NCBI RefSeq assembly: GCF_020526085.1
Contig: NZ_CP084874.1
Coordinates: 1-64,000, forward strand
Direction: 5' to 3'
DNA length: 64,000 nucleotides
From: Klebsiella africana
GTDB taxonomy: Bacteria; Pseudomonadota; Gammaproteobacteria; Enterobacterales; Enterobacteriaceae
Of the stretch, positions 1 through 12,090 are shown one piece after another. Both the position numbers and the translations under genes were made by a program. How positions within the stretch are numbered: the first letter of the stretch is position 1; the number at the start of each line of letters is the position of its first letter. Under the pieces are notes generated by a model. The model saw nothing but the letters and a program-made list of their open reading frames with translations, made no database searches and had not been told where the DNA came from.

Positions 1-1404
1 GTGTCACTTTCGCTTTGGCAGCAGTGTCTTGCCCGATTGCAGGATGAGTTACCAGCCACAGAATTCAGCATGTGGATCCGCCCATTGCAGGCGGAACTGA
101 GCGATAACACGCTGGCACTGTATGCGCCAAACCGTTTTGTGCTCGACTGGGTAAGGGACAAATACCTCAATAATATCAATGGACTCCTCAATGATTTTTG
201 CGGTGCGGACGCCCCGCAGCTGCGTTTTGAGGTGGGCGCTAAGCCCGCCAGCTCGCTGCAGAAAGGGGCGGTAAGCCCGGCTGCGGCGGCCATTCCGGCG
301 GCGCAGGTGCAGACCGCGCGCGCGGCGCCGACGATCGTGCGCCCTGGCTGGGATAATGTCCCGGCGCCGGCGGAGCCGACCTACCGCTCTAACGTTAACG
401 TGAAACACACGTTTGATAACTTCGTCGAAGGTAAATCTAACCAGCTGGCCCGCGCGGCGGCGCGTCAGGTGGCGGATAACCCGGGCGGCGCCTACAACCC
501 CCTGTTCCTCTATGGCGGGACGGGTCTGGGTAAAACTCACCTGCTGCACGCGGTGGGCAACGGCATTGTGGCGCGTAAGCCGAACGCGAAAGTGGTCTAT
601 ATGCACTCCGAGCGTTTCGTTCAGGACATGGTTAAAGCGCTGCAGAACAACGCCATCGAAGAGTTTAAGCGTTACTACCGCTCCGTTGACGCCCTGCTGA
701 TCGATGACATTCAGTTCTTTGCCAATAAAGAACGATCCCAGGAAGAGTTTTTCCACACCTTCAATGCGCTTCTGGAAGGTAATCAGCAGATCATCCTGAC
801 GTCGGATCGTTATCCAAAAGAGATCAACGGCGTTGAGGATCGTCTAAAATCCCGCTTCGGCTGGGGGCTGACGGTGGCGATCGAGCCGCCGGAGCTGGAA
901 ACCCGCGTCGCGATCCTGATGAAAAAAGCCGACGAGAACGACATCCGCCTGCCGGGCGAAGTGGCGTTCTTTATTGCCAAGCGTCTGCGCTCGAACGTGC
1001 GTGAGCTGGAGGGGGCGCTGAACCGCGTTATCGCCAACGCCAACTTCACCGGCCGGGCGATCACCATCGATTTCGTGCGCGAAGCGCTGCGCGATCTGCT
1101 GGCGCTGCAGGAAAAACTGGTCACCATCGACAATATTCAAAAGACGGTGGCGGAGTACTACAAGATTAAGGTAGCGGATCTGCTGTCCAAACGCCGCTCC
1201 CGTTCGGTGGCGCGTCCTCGCCAGATGGCGATGGCGCTGGCCAAAGAGCTGACCAACCACAGCCTGCCGGAAATCGGCGATGCGTTTGGCGGCCGAGACC
1301 ATACCACCGTGCTGCACGCCTGCCGCAAGATTGAGCAGCTGCGTGAAGAAAGCCACGACATTAAAGAAGATTTTTCCAATTTAATCAGAACATTATCCTC
1401 GTGA
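1..1404 (+). CDS. dnaA: Chromosomal replication initiator DnaA
   Basis: DnaA binds DnaA boxes at oriC and, as an ATP-bound filament, opens the duplex and loads DnaB helicase. The 467-residue protein starts at GTG and matches the enterobacterial family along its length. Visible parts are an N-terminal interaction domain (about 1-86), a variable linker rich in Ala/Pro (about 87-133), an AAA+ core with Walker A GGTGLGKT (172-179) and Walker B LIDD ending at Asp236, and a C-terminal DNA-binding domain with the GRDHTTV signature (431-437). The linker is the part most different from E. coli. It heads the dnaA-dnaN-recF-gyrB cluster. Its own promoter lies before base 1 and is not visible. Confidence 0.99.
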   Translation: MSLSLWQQCLARLQDELPATEFSMWIRPLQAELSDNTLALYAPNRFVLDWVRDKYLNNINGLLNDFCGADAPQLRFEVGAKPASSLQKGAVSPAAAAIPAAQVQTARAAPTIVRPGWDNVPAPAEPTYRSNVNVKHTFDNFVEGKSNQLARAAARQVADNPGGAYNPLFLYGGTGLGKTHLLHAVGNGIVARKPNAKVVYMHSERFVQDMVKALQNNAIEEFKRYYRSVDALLIDDIQFFANKERSQEEFFHTFNALLEGNQQIILTSDRYPKEINGVEDRLKSRFGWGLTVAIEPPELETRVAILMKKADENDIRLPGEVAFFIAKRLRSNVRELEGALNRVIANANFTGRAITIDFVREALRDLLALQEKLVTIDNIQKTVAEYYKIKVADLLSKRRSRSVARPRQMAMALAKELTNHSLPEIGDAFGGRDHTTVLHACRKIEQLREESHDIKEDFSNLIRTLSS

Positions 1405-1408
1405 CGCT

Positions 1409-2509
1409 ATGAAATTTACCGTAGAACGTGAACATTTATTAAAACCGCTGCAACAGGTGAGCGGTCCGTTAGGTGGTCGTCCGACGCTGCCCATTCTCGG
1501 TAACCTGCTGCTTCAGGTCGCGGACGGCGCGCTGTCGCTGACCGGTACCGATCTTGAAATGGAGATGGTGGCGCGCGTGGCGCTGGTTCAGCCGCACGAA
1601 GCGGGCGCAACGACCGTTCCGGCACGGAAATTCTTTGATATCTGCCGCGGCCTGCCGGAAGGCGCGGAGATCGCGGTTCAGTTGGAAGGCGATCGCATGC
1701 TGGTGCGTTCCGGCCGCAGCCGCTTCTCGCTGTCGACCCTGCCCGCCGCCGATTTCCCGAATCTGGATGACTGGCAGAGTGAGGTGGAATTCACCCTACC
1801 CCAGGCGACCATGAAGCGTCTGATCGAAGCCACCCAGTTCTCAATGGCGCACCAGGATGTTCGTTATTACTTAAACGGTATGCTGTTCGAAACCGAAGGT
1901 AGCGAACTGCGCACCGTCGCCACCGACGGCCACCGCCTGGCGGTCTGCTCGATGCCGCTGGAAGCATCGCTGCCGAACCATTCGGTGATCGTGCCGCGTA
2001 AAGGGGTGATTGAGCTGATGCGGATGCTCGACGGCGGCGATACTCCGCTGCGGGTGCAGATCGGCAGCAACAATATCCGCGCCCACGTCGGCGATTTTAT
2101 CTTCACCTCTAAGCTGGTTGATGGCCGTTTCCCGGATTATCGCCGCGTATTGCCGAAAAACCCGGATAAACACCTCGAAGCGGGCTGCGATATTCTGAAG
2201 CAGGCGTTTGCCCGCGCGGCGATTCTCTCCAACGAGAAATTCCGCGGCGTGCGGCTGTACGTTAGCGAAAACCAGCTGAAAATCACCGCTAACAACCCGG
2301 AGCAGGAAGAGGCGGAAGAAATTCTGGATGTGACCTACGCCGGAACGGAGATGGAGATTGGCTTCAACGTTAGCTATGTGCTGGATGTGCTGAATGCGCT
2401 GAAGTGCGAGAATGTACGCATTCTGCTGACGGATTCGGTGTCGAGCGTGCAGATTGAGGATGCGGCCTCTCAATCCGCAGCCTACGTTGTCATGCCTATG
2501 CGATTGTAG
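1409..2509 (+). CDS. dnaN: DNA polymerase III beta sliding clamp
   Basis: DnaN forms the ring-shaped homodimer that tethers DNA polymerase III and many repair factors to DNA. The 366-residue length is exactly that of the family, and the sequence runs through the usual three clamp folds to the C-terminal MPMRL end, which lines the partner-binding pocket. It begins four bases after the dnaA stop, so the two are probably co-transcribed and possibly coupled. In E. coli recF follows almost without a gap, whereas here a 207-bp structured spacer separates them. Identification rests on near-complete similarity to the E. coli protein as I know it. Confidence 0.99.
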   Translation: MKFTVEREHLLKPLQQVSGPLGGRPTLPILGNLLLQVADGALSLTGTDLEMEMVARVALVQPHEAGATTVPARKFFDICRGLPEGAEIAVQLEGDRMLVRSGRSRFSLSTLPAADFPNLDDWQSEVEFTLPQATMKRLIEATQFSMAHQDVRYYLNGMLFETEGSELRTVATDGHRLAVCSMPLEASLPNHSVIVPRKGVIELMRMLDGGDTPLRVQIGSNNIRAHVGDFIFTSKLVDGRFPDYRRVLPKNPDKHLEAGCDILKQAFARAAILSNEKFRGVRLYVSENQLKITANNPEQEEAEEILDVTYAGTEMEIGFNVSYVLDVLNALKCENVRILLTDSVSSVQIEDAASQSAAYVVMPMRL

Positions 2510-2716
2510 AATCTGCAAAGGGGCTGGTTTACTTGCCATTTCGCCTTCCGGCAGTGCTCGACAAAACGCTATGCATTTTGGACGTCTGTAAGACGGTCCG
2601 AAGGACGAGCGGAGCGAGCAAATGCTCACGTACTTCGTGTACGCTCCGCTTTCTGCGCGCTGGCGGTAGACGAACTGGCTGCGACACCCACGCCCCTTGA
2701 ATGATGACGAGCTGAT
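2510..2716. other. Structured dnaN-recF spacer
   Basis: This 207-bp stretch has no credible ORF but holds a run of inverted repeats. One is GGAC-GTCT-gta-AGAC-g-GTCC at about 2579-2598. The other is a nested element at 2608-2650: the outer arms AGCGGAGC (2608-2615) and GCTCCGCT (2643-2650) enclose two smaller hairpins, GAGC-aaat-GCTC (2616-2627) and CGTAC-ttcgt-GTACG (2629-2643). Drawn as RNA this is a three-way junction. There is no T-tract after it, so it does not look like a simple terminator. It could be a repeat-family insertion, an RNA-processing site or a regulatory leader of recF. Function is unknown. Confidence 0.6.
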
Positions 2717-6233
<3,517 letters not shown>

Positions 6234-6280
6234 GCCGCATGTTTCCCGGTAACGAGTTTTACCGGGGCAACAGGATGTGT

Positions 6281-6316
6281 AAGCCCGGTCGCATCGCGCG
6301 ATCGGGCTTTTCTTTT
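6281..6316 (+). terminator. Intrinsic terminator after gyrB
   Basis: A GC-rich stem formed by AAGCCCGGTCGC and GCGATCGGGCTT, with one G-T pair, is followed directly by a T-rich run. This closes the dnaA-gyrB cluster. Confidence 0.9.
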
Positions 6317-6433
6317 GCCGCTAAAAGGGGAATCTTCTGCTGCGGTTCCATCCCCTTTCTGCCCGACACTTTTACTGTTTTTTGAGCGGAATCGCGTTAG
6401 CATGAGGGGAGACTCATCTTACCCGGGGATCCT

Positions 6434-7246
6434 ATGACTATTAAACTGATTGCAATCGATATGGACGGCACGCTGCTGCTGCCAGACCATACCATCTCTC
6501 CTGCGGTGAAAGCCGCCATCGCCGCGGCGCGCGAGCGGGGTGTCAATGTGGTGCTGACCACCGGTCGCCCTTACGCGGGCGTCCACAGCTATCTGAAAGA
6601 GCTGCATATGGAGCAGCCGGGTGATTACTGCATTACCTACAATGGCGCGCTGGTGCAGAAGGCTGGTGACGGGAGCACCGTCGCGCAAACCGCGCTGAGC
6701 TATGATGACTATCGCTTTCTTGAGCAGCTCTCCCGCGAGGTCGGCTCCCACTTCCACGCGCTGGATCGCAATACGCTGTATACCGCGAACCGCGATATTA
6801 GCTACTACACCGTCCACGAATCCTACGTGGCAACCATTCCGCTGGTATTCTGCGAAGCGGAGAAAATGGACCCTGAGATCCAGCTGCTGAAAGTGATGAT
6901 GATCGATGAGCCGGCAATCCTCGACCAGGCCATCGCCCGTATCCCGGCGGAAGTAAAAGAAAAGTACACCGTGCTGAAAAGTGCGCCTTACTTCCTCGAA
7001 ATACTGGATAAACGCGTCAATAAAGGCACTGGCGTGAAGTCGCTGGCTGATGCGCTGGGCATCAAGCCGGAAGAAATTATGGCGATTGGCGATCAGGAAA
7101 ATGATATCGCGATGATTGAATTTGCCGGCGTCGGCGTGGCGATGGATAACGCCATCCCTGCGGTCAAAGAAGCGGCGAACTTCATCACCAAATCGAACCT
7201 TGAAGATGGCGTTGCCTTCGCCATTGAAAAATACGTTTTAGCGTAA
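6434..7246 (+). CDS. yidA: HAD sugar phosphatase YidA
   Basis: YidA is a cytosolic Cof-type haloacid dehalogenase-superfamily phosphatase that hydrolyses sugar phosphates such as erythrose 4-phosphate and hexose phosphates. The 270-residue protein has motif I DMDGT (nucleophile Asp9, acid Asp11), a motif II region with TTGR, a conserved Lys before NKG in motif III, and motif IV GDQENDIAM (Asp220, Asp224). Length and sequence match E. coli YidA. It is a single gene between two terminators. The yidB gene that separates it from gyrB in E. coli is missing here. Confidence 0.97.
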   Translation: MTIKLIAIDMDGTLLLPDHTISPAVKAAIAAARERGVNVVLTTGRPYAGVHSYLKELHMEQPGDYCITYNGALVQKAGDGSTVAQTALSYDDYRFLEQLSREVGSHFHALDRNTLYTANRDISYYTVHESYVATIPLVFCEAEKMDPEIQLLKVMMIDEPAILDQAIARIPAEVKEKYTVLKSAPYFLEILDKRVNKGTGVKSLADALGIKPEEIMAIGDQENDIAMIEFAGVGVAMDNAIPAVKEAANFITKSNLEDGVAFAIEKYVLA

Positions 7247-7255
7247 GCTTCTTTT

Positions 7256-7285
7256 CGGCCCGGCGTTCGCCGGGTCTGTCTTCTC
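7256..7285 (+). terminator. Intrinsic terminator after yidA
   Basis: The stem CCCGGCG-tt-CGCCGGG (7259-7274) is followed by a pyrimidine-rich, T-rich stretch that ends the yidA transcript. Confidence 0.8.
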
Positions 7286-7395
7286 TTTTTTCATGAACAG
7301 ATGTTAATCCGCATTTAAATCCCTCAATCCTCGCAGGGGATTCTATAAGCTACCCGCCCTCTTTTTAGCAACCCATAACTAACATCATATTTTTC

Positions 7396-8478
7396 ATGAA
7401 TATATACCACCGTTTGATGTTGGTTACGCTGCCATTCGCCTCTGTTCAGATTTGCGCGGCCGCGGAACCAACGGCGCCGCTCGAACCGGCGTACGCCTAT
7501 CACGGCGCAGAACCCGCGGATCTGCCGGTGCCAGAAAGTCGCCAGCCTGCGGCGACAGAATCGTCCTCGCTACTCCCTTTGCTAGGCGATGAGGCCAGAA
7601 AGCGCGGCTACGTCCTGCCGCTGCCGTTTGGCGTCAGCATTAACTATATGGATATGCGGCAGAATATTAATGTCGACAGCATTAACTTCACCGGGCTATC
7701 GCTGGATGGCCGCAATATCGATTGCGGTAAGAGCTTCGCCTGCAAACGTGCGGTGAATAATATTTTCGCTAATGGGCCCGTCTCGCTGGATAACGCTTTC
7801 CAGATTGGCGTCGGTAATACGCGGGAAAGCAGTAAAACTGAAACGCTCAAGCTGGATGCCTGGCTGCTGCCGTTTATGAACGTTTATGGCCTGGTGGGGC
7901 ACACCGAAGGACATTCAATTTCGCAGATTGCCGTCGGTCTGAAGGGACCGAACGGTAAAGTGGTGCCCCTGCCGGGGATGCAGGATCTCGACTTTCGTCT
8001 CGATTTTAAGGGTACCACCTACGGGATGGGCACCACCCTGGTGGGCGGCGTCGGCAACTGGTTTACCGTGCTGGACGCCAACTACACCCAGACGCGTTTT
8101 GATATCCTCGACGGTAGCATCGACGCGTTTACCTTTTCGCCGCGCGTAGGCTATCGTTTCACTACGCCATCGGTCGATGCGCTGCATCTCCCCGCCGGAA
8201 AGCTGAACCTGTGGGTCGGCAGCATGTATCAGGATGTGCAGCAGGAGTTTAAGGGCAGCCTTAACGATCTCTCGATGCCGTCGCCGATGCTGCAGAATAT
8301 GGTCAATCTGGCCAACCAGGATAATAACGGGCGCTTCGATGTGAAACAGCATCTGCAGTCGCCGTGGAACGTGCTGGTGGGCGCGCAATACGAGCTGACG
8401 CAGAATTTCAATATTACTACCGAGTTTGGCTTTGCCGAACGTAACAGTTTCTTTATTGCCGGTGAGTATCGCTTTTGA
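7396..8478 (+). CDS. Uncharacterised outer-membrane beta-barrel protein
   Basis: The 360-residue protein begins with a signal peptide (about 1-22, ending in the Ala-rich run CAAA). A Pro/Ala-rich linker follows, and then alternating hydrophobic strands. It ends in EYRF, and a C-terminal Phe is typical of proteins inserted by the BAM complex. Two close cysteines, Cys110 and Cys116 (DCGKSFAC), could form a periplasmic disulfide. I do not recognise a named family. It lies alone between yidA and a second barrel gene whose TTG start overlaps its stop codon (TTGA, 8475-8478), so the two are probably translated together. Function is unknown; a cell-surface or export role is only an inference. Confidence 0.8.
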   Translation: MNIYHRLMLVTLPFASVQICAAAEPTAPLEPAYAYHGAEPADLPVPESRQPAATESSSLLPLLGDEARKRGYVLPLPFGVSINYMDMRQNINVDSINFTGLSLDGRNIDCGKSFACKRAVNNIFANGPVSLDNAFQIGVGNTRESSKTETLKLDAWLLPFMNVYGLVGHTEGHSISQIAVGLKGPNGKVVPLPGMQDLDFRLDFKGTTYGMGTTLVGGVGNWFTVLDANYTQTRFDILDGSIDAFTFSPRVGYRFTTPSVDALHLPAGKLNLWVGSMYQDVQQEFKGSLNDLSMPSPMLQNMVNLANQDNNGRFDVKQHLQSPWNVLVGAQYELTQNFNITTEFGFAERNSFFIAGEYRF

Positions 8479-9608
8479 GCCGACTGTTTATCACTTTTCT
8501 GCTGCTGTTAACCTGCCCGATCTGCAGCCAGGCCGAGGCGCTTAGCCGCGAGAAAATCGACGACTGGCTGCAGCATCTCGGCGCCAGCGATAAGTTCGAC
8601 GCCAGCAAAGGCATCGACTGGGGCGTGATGCCCGGTCCGTTCTATACGCCGGAGCTGGGGCTGGGCATCGGTACCGCTGTCGTCGGCATGTATCGCCCCG
8701 ATCCGCAGGATACCACCAGCCAGAACTCGACCCTGACGCTCAGCGGCTACGCCAGCTCTACCGGCGCTTTTGGCCTCAGCGTGAAAAACTACGCCTTTTT
8801 CGACAACGACCTGTGGCGCGTTTTTGTCGAAGGATCGATGGCCAACACGCCCACTTATTACTGGGGGCAGGGTTTTCACGCCGGGGATAAAGACAATGAA
8901 AAAGAGAAGTATACCGCCCAGGTGCTGACTCTGCGCCCGACAATCTATCGGCAACTGATCGACAATGTTTATCTGGGCGCGGGGTGGTCGCTGGCGGCGC
9001 AGAATGCCGATGAGATGGACCATAACGATCTGCCGAAAATTGAAAATACCCCGCAGGGGCCGTCGGTATTCAGCTCGGGCGCCAGCGTCGCGCTCAACTG
9101 GGACGATCGCGACTTCGTCCCAAATCCGCGCCGGGGTCAGTATGCCAACTTCCGTTACACCCACTATGCGCCCGGTTTAGGCAGCGATACCCGCTTTGAC
9201 GAATTTCAGCTGCACTATAGCCATTATCATGCCCTGAGCGAGAAGAGCGTCCTCGCCTGGGAGGCAGATGGCGTCTTCACCCAGGGTGAGGTGCCGTGGA
9301 GCATGATGCCCCTGTTGGGCAGTGATGAGCGGATGCGCGGCTACTATGAGGGACGCTATCGCGATAAAAACGTCATCAGCGGCCAGCTGGAATACCGCCG
9401 GCAGCTCACCTGGCGGCACGGGGTTGTCGCCTGGGCCGGGGCGGGAACCATGGGGCCGTCGCTGTCGTCACTGAATAATGGCCGCTGGCTACCCACCGGC
9501 GGCATTGGCTATCGCTTCGAATTCAAGCCGCGGGTCAATATCCGTCTTGATTACGGCATCGGCAAAGGCAGCAGCGGGTTCTATTTCCAGGTCGGGGAAG
9601 CGTTTTAA
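8475..9608 (+). CDS. BamA/TamA-like outer-membrane protein lacking POTRA domains
   Basis: The 377-residue product carries a signal peptide (MSRLFITFLLLLTCPICSQA) and reads like the barrel half of an Omp85-type protein. Features include repeated strands such as SVALNWDDRDFVPNPRRGQYANF, a Tyr/Gly-rich loop (GSDERMRGYYEGRYRDKN) and a terminal Phe. There is no room for POTRA repeats before the barrel. The start is TTG at 8475 and overlaps the stop of the preceding barrel gene by four bases, which points to coupling. No other start keeps the signal peptide. Similar short Omp85 proteins are annotated as bacterial surface antigens. Substrate and role are unknown. Confidence 0.8.
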   Translation: MSRLFITFLLLLTCPICSQAEALSREKIDDWLQHLGASDKFDASKGIDWGVMPGPFYTPELGLGIGTAVVGMYRPDPQDTTSQNSTLTLSGYASSTGAFGLSVKNYAFFDNDLWRVFVEGSMANTPTYYWGQGFHAGDKDNEKEKYTAQVLTLRPTIYRQLIDNVYLGAGWSLAAQNADEMDHNDLPKIENTPQGPSVFSSGASVALNWDDRDFVPNPRRGQYANFRYTHYAPGLGSDTRFDEFQLHYSHYHALSEKSVLAWEADGVFTQGEVPWSMMPLLGSDERMRGYYEGRYRDKNVISGQLEYRRQLTWRHGVVAWAGAGTMGPSLSSLNNGRWLPTGGIGYRFEFKPRVNIRLDYGIGKGSSGFYFQVGEAF

Positions 9609-9685
9609 GCACGTTGTCAGGCATTCAACCCCGTGCGGATTGCGGTATGCTAACGTCACTCTTATATCGGCCCGGTCAGCACACC

Positions 9686-10912
9686 ATGAAACAAGTTACC
9701 TTTGCCCCTCGCAACCACCAGCTTACCAACACTCGCGCCTGGACCCCCGACAGCCAGTGGCTGGTGTTCGACGTCCGCCCATCCGGCGCGTCGTTTACCG
9801 GCGAAACCATTGAGCGAGTGAACGTAAACAGCGGTACTGTGGAGACGATTTATCGTGCCACGCAGGGGGCGCACGTGGGCGTGGTGACCGTGCATCCAAC
9901 CCAGGAGCGCTATGTGTTCATTCACGGTCCCGAGCGGCCGGATGCCCAGTGGCAGTATGATTTTCATCATCGCCGCGGGGTGGTGGCCTTTCAGGGGGGC
10001 GTCGAGAATCTGGACGCCATGGACATTACCGCCCCTTACACGCCCGGCGCGCTGCGCGGCGGCAGCCACGTCCATGTCTATAGCCCCAACGGGCAGTTCG
10101 TCAGTTTTACCTATAACGACCACGTACTGCACGAGCGCGATCCGGCGCTGGACTTGCGCAATGTCGGCGTGGCGGCGCCGTATGGGCCGGTGACGCCGCC
10201 GGGCCACCATCCGCGCGAATACGGCGGCAGCCACTGGTGCGTGCTGGTGAGCCGCACGACGCCGACACCCGCGCCGGGCAGCGATGAGATTAATCGCGCC
10301 TATGAGGAGGGCTGGGTCGGGAACCATACTCTGGCGTTTATTGGCGATACGCTGGCGGAAAATGGCGATAAAGTGCCTGAGCTGTTTATTGTTGATCTGC
10401 CGCAGGATGAAGCCGGCTGGAAGCAGCCTGGCAGGGCGCCACTGGCCGGTACCGCAACCACAATGCCGGCGCCGCCGGCGGGCGTCTGTCAGCGTCGTTT
10501 GACCTTCACCCACCATCGCCGCTACCCGGGACTGGTGAACGTCCCGCGCCACTGGGTGCGCGCCAATCCCCAGGCGACGGCGATAGCCTTTCTGATGCGC
10601 GACGACGCCGGCGTGGTGCAGCTATGGCTTATTTCCCCGCAAGGTGGCGAGCCGCGGCAGTTGACGCATCACGCGTCGGGTATCCAGTCGGCGTTTAACT
10701 GGCATCCGTCGGGAGAGTGGCTGGGTTTTGCGCTGGAGGATCGGATTGCCTGCTGCCATGCCGGCACGGGGGATATCACCTTTTTAACCGATACGCATGC
10801 TCATGCGCCCTCGGCGGACGCGATCGTCTTTTCGCCAGACGGTAAACAGATTGCCTGGATGGAGGAGGTGGACGGTTATCGTCAGCTGTGGGTTACGCAG
10901 ACCGGACGATAA
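9686..10912 (+). CDS. yidR: YidR, putative TolB-like beta-propeller protein
   Basis: YidR is a cytosolic protein of about 400 residues with repeats of the WD40-like/TolB propeller type, for example DSQWLVFDVRPSG, PNGQFVSFTYNDH, SGEWLGFALED and DGKQIAWMEEV. The family resembles the oligogalacturonate-lyase propeller, but no activity is established. The ATG at 9686 gives the MKQVTFAPRNH start known from E. coli; an upstream in-frame start at 9614 is not used for that reason. It ends one base from the convergent yidQ gene and shares no terminator that I can see. Confidence 0.92.
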   Translation: MKQVTFAPRNHQLTNTRAWTPDSQWLVFDVRPSGASFTGETIERVNVNSGTVETIYRATQGAHVGVVTVHPTQERYVFIHGPERPDAQWQYDFHHRRGVVAFQGGVENLDAMDITAPYTPGALRGGSHVHVYSPNGQFVSFTYNDHVLHERDPALDLRNVGVAAPYGPVTPPGHHPREYGGSHWCVLVSRTTPTPAPGSDEINRAYEEGWVGNHTLAFIGDTLAENGDKVPELFIVDLPQDEAGWKQPGRAPLAGTATTMPAPPAGVCQRRLTFTHHRRYPGLVNVPRHWVRANPQATAIAFLMRDDAGVVQLWLISPQGGEPRQLTHHASGIQSAFNWHPSGEWLGFALEDRIACCHAGTGDITFLTDTHAHAPSADAIVFSPDGKQIAWMEEVDGYRQLWVTQTGR

Positions 10913-10913
10913 C

Positions 10914-11246
10914 TTACTGGGCAGGCATCGGCGCTGGCGGGATCACCGAGTTGGTCGCCAGCGTGGCCTTCTCGCTCTTTTCGACCCGCGATTTGATGGA
11001 GCTGTCGGTGCGGAACATATCCCACGGCAGCAACAGGGTATCCATGACGGCAGTGAATGGCATATCCAGCGCCACCAGCGATTTCACACCCCAGTTGGTA
11101 TCGCTGTCCCCCAGCGTTTGCGCGCTGGATCGCGTGCCCGGATAGGTTCCCTCTTTGCCACCGGTATGTGACATTACGCTGGAGCAACCGCTCAGGCTTA
11201 TTATCCCGCTGAACAGGACCAGCTTTAACAGTCGTCTGCTTTTCAT
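10914..11246 (-). CDS. yidQ: Lipoprotein YidQ (DUF1375)
   Basis: A 110-residue lipoprotein with a signal peptide ending in the lipobox LSGC (lipidated Cys about residue 21), then a short conserved domain (GTYPGTRSSAQTLGD, MPFTAVMDTLLLPWDM) of the DUF1375 family. The Ser-Ser residues after the lipobox Cys do not show the Asp+2 inner-membrane retention signal, so outer-membrane placement is likely. Function is unknown. It is convergent with yidR and diverges from ibpA, with the heat-shock promoter in the spacer. Confidence 0.93.
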   Translation of the reverse strand: MKSRRLLKLVLFSGIISLSGCSSVMSHTGGKEGTYPGTRSSAQTLGDSDTNWGVKSLVALDMPFTAVMDTLLLPWDMFRTDSSIKSRVEKSEKATLATNSVIPPAPMPAQ

Positions 11247-11424
11247 TGTTCTTCCATCGTCGTTTCGGGCGTTGAGATAACCTTTCAGCGGTTATATCGG
11301 GCCAACCCGTGAATGCATAGCGTTATTGCGCCGCACTGTGGCGGGCATCGCACTTTGCTTTTTGTGCTCCTCCCCCCAGTCTAAGCAATCATTGGCAAAC
11401 TGCAAAAAAATTCGCCCTCACTCC

Positions 11425-11453
11425 CTTGAAAATCAGAGGGAGAAACCCATTTT
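11425..11453 (+). promoter_or_regulatory. Sigma-32 promoter of ibpA
   Basis: The -35 element CTTGAAA (11425-11431) and the -10 element CCCATTTTA (about 11446-11454) are 14 bp apart, matching the RpoH consensus CTTGAAA-N11-16-CCCCATNT. It stands about 110 bp before the ibpA start, which leaves room for the thermosensor leader. Confidence 0.9.
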
Positions 11454-11460
11454 ATAGGTG

Positions 11461-11560
11461 TAACCCACTGAGAATACGCCTGAGGGGTATTCCAGGTTAC
11501 CGCGGCCTGTCCACGATGGAAGGTCATTTGATTCTCGCTGATTTTCAGGAGCTATTTATT
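11461..11560 (+). promoter_or_regulatory. ROSE-type RNA thermometer in the ibpA leader
   Basis: The untranslated leader ends in CTCGCTGATTTTCAGGAGC just before the start codon. UCGCU is the conserved U(U/C)GCU anti-Shine-Dalgarno element of ROSE thermometers and can pair with AGGAG, masking it at low temperature. Upstream inverted segments around 11489-11530 can form the other stems. The call follows the known E. coli ibpA thermometer and visible motifs; melting was not computed. Confidence 0.8.
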
Positions 11561-11974
11561 ATGCGTAACTTCGATCTCTCCCCGCTTTATCGTTCAGCCA
11601 TTGGTTTCGACCGCCTGTTCAACCTGCTGGAAAACAATCAAAGCCAGAGCAATGGCGGCTACCCTCCGTATAACGTCGAGCTGGTAGACGAAAACCACTA
11701 TCGCATCGCTATCGCGGTGGCTGGCTTTGCTGAAAGCGAGCTGGAGATCACGGCCCAGGACAACCTGCTGATCGTTAAAGGCGCCCACGCCGCCGAGCAG
11801 AAAGAGCGGACCTACCTGTATCAGGGGATCGCCGAGCGCAACTTCGAGCGTAAATTCCAGCTGGCGGAAAATATTCACGTCCGCGGCGCCAACCTGGTGA
11901 ACGGTCTGCTGTATATCGATCTGGAACGCGTGATCCCGGAAGCGAACAAGCCGCGCCGTATCGAAATCAACTAA
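11561..11974 (+). CDS. ibpA: Small heat-shock chaperone IbpA
   Basis: IbpA is a 137-residue alpha-crystallin-type holdase that coats aggregates with IbpB and passes clients to DnaK and ClpB. The alpha-crystallin domain covers about residues 35-125 ([20 protein letters not shown] and GLLYIDLER). The C-terminal IEI motif, which docks onto neighbouring subunits, lies in RRIEIN. The start at 11561 gives [16 protein letters not shown] as in E. coli, rather than the longer frame open from 11426. It is driven by a sigma-32 promoter, has a thermosensor leader and is followed by ibpB in the same operon. Confidence 0.98.
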   Translation: MRNFDLSPLYRSAIGFDRLFNLLENNQSQSNGGYPPYNVELVDENHYRIAIAVAGFAESELEITAQDNLLIVKGAHAAEQKERTYLYQGIAERNFERKFQLAENIHVRGANLVNGLLYIDLERVIPEANKPRRIEIN

Positions 11975-11984
11975 TTGTCCGTTT

Positions 11985-12003
11985 CAGGCCGCGTGGCGGC
12001 CTG
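11985..12003 (+). repeat. Hairpin between ibpA and ibpB
   Basis: A perfect 8-bp inverted repeat, CAGGCCGC-gtg-GCGGCCTG, sits 11 bases after the ibpA stop. It lacks a T-tract, so it more likely stabilises the ibpA 3' end or guides processing than ends transcription. Confidence 0.75.
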
Positions 12004-12090
12004 ATGTAACAACCTGCTCGCCGTCAGGGAGCAGATGCGAATTTACAGAATTCGCAGGTATTCACTCGCTTCTTAGAAGGAGAAAACAGT
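12004..12090 (+). promoter_or_regulatory. ROSE-like leader of ibpB
   Basis: The leader holds two clear hairpins, CTGCTC...GAGCAG (about 12014-12034) and TGCGAATT-tacag-AATTCGCA (12036-12056). They are followed by CTCGCTTCTTAGAAGGAG, in which UCGCU and CUUCU can pair with the Shine-Dalgarno AGAAGGAG. This is the layout of a second thermometer. Confidence 0.7.

Noticed and set aside
6234..6433. Possible yidB between gyrB and yidA as in E. coli
   Set aside because: The 200-bp gap holds only a terminator and the yidA upstream region; no coding frame resembles YidB.
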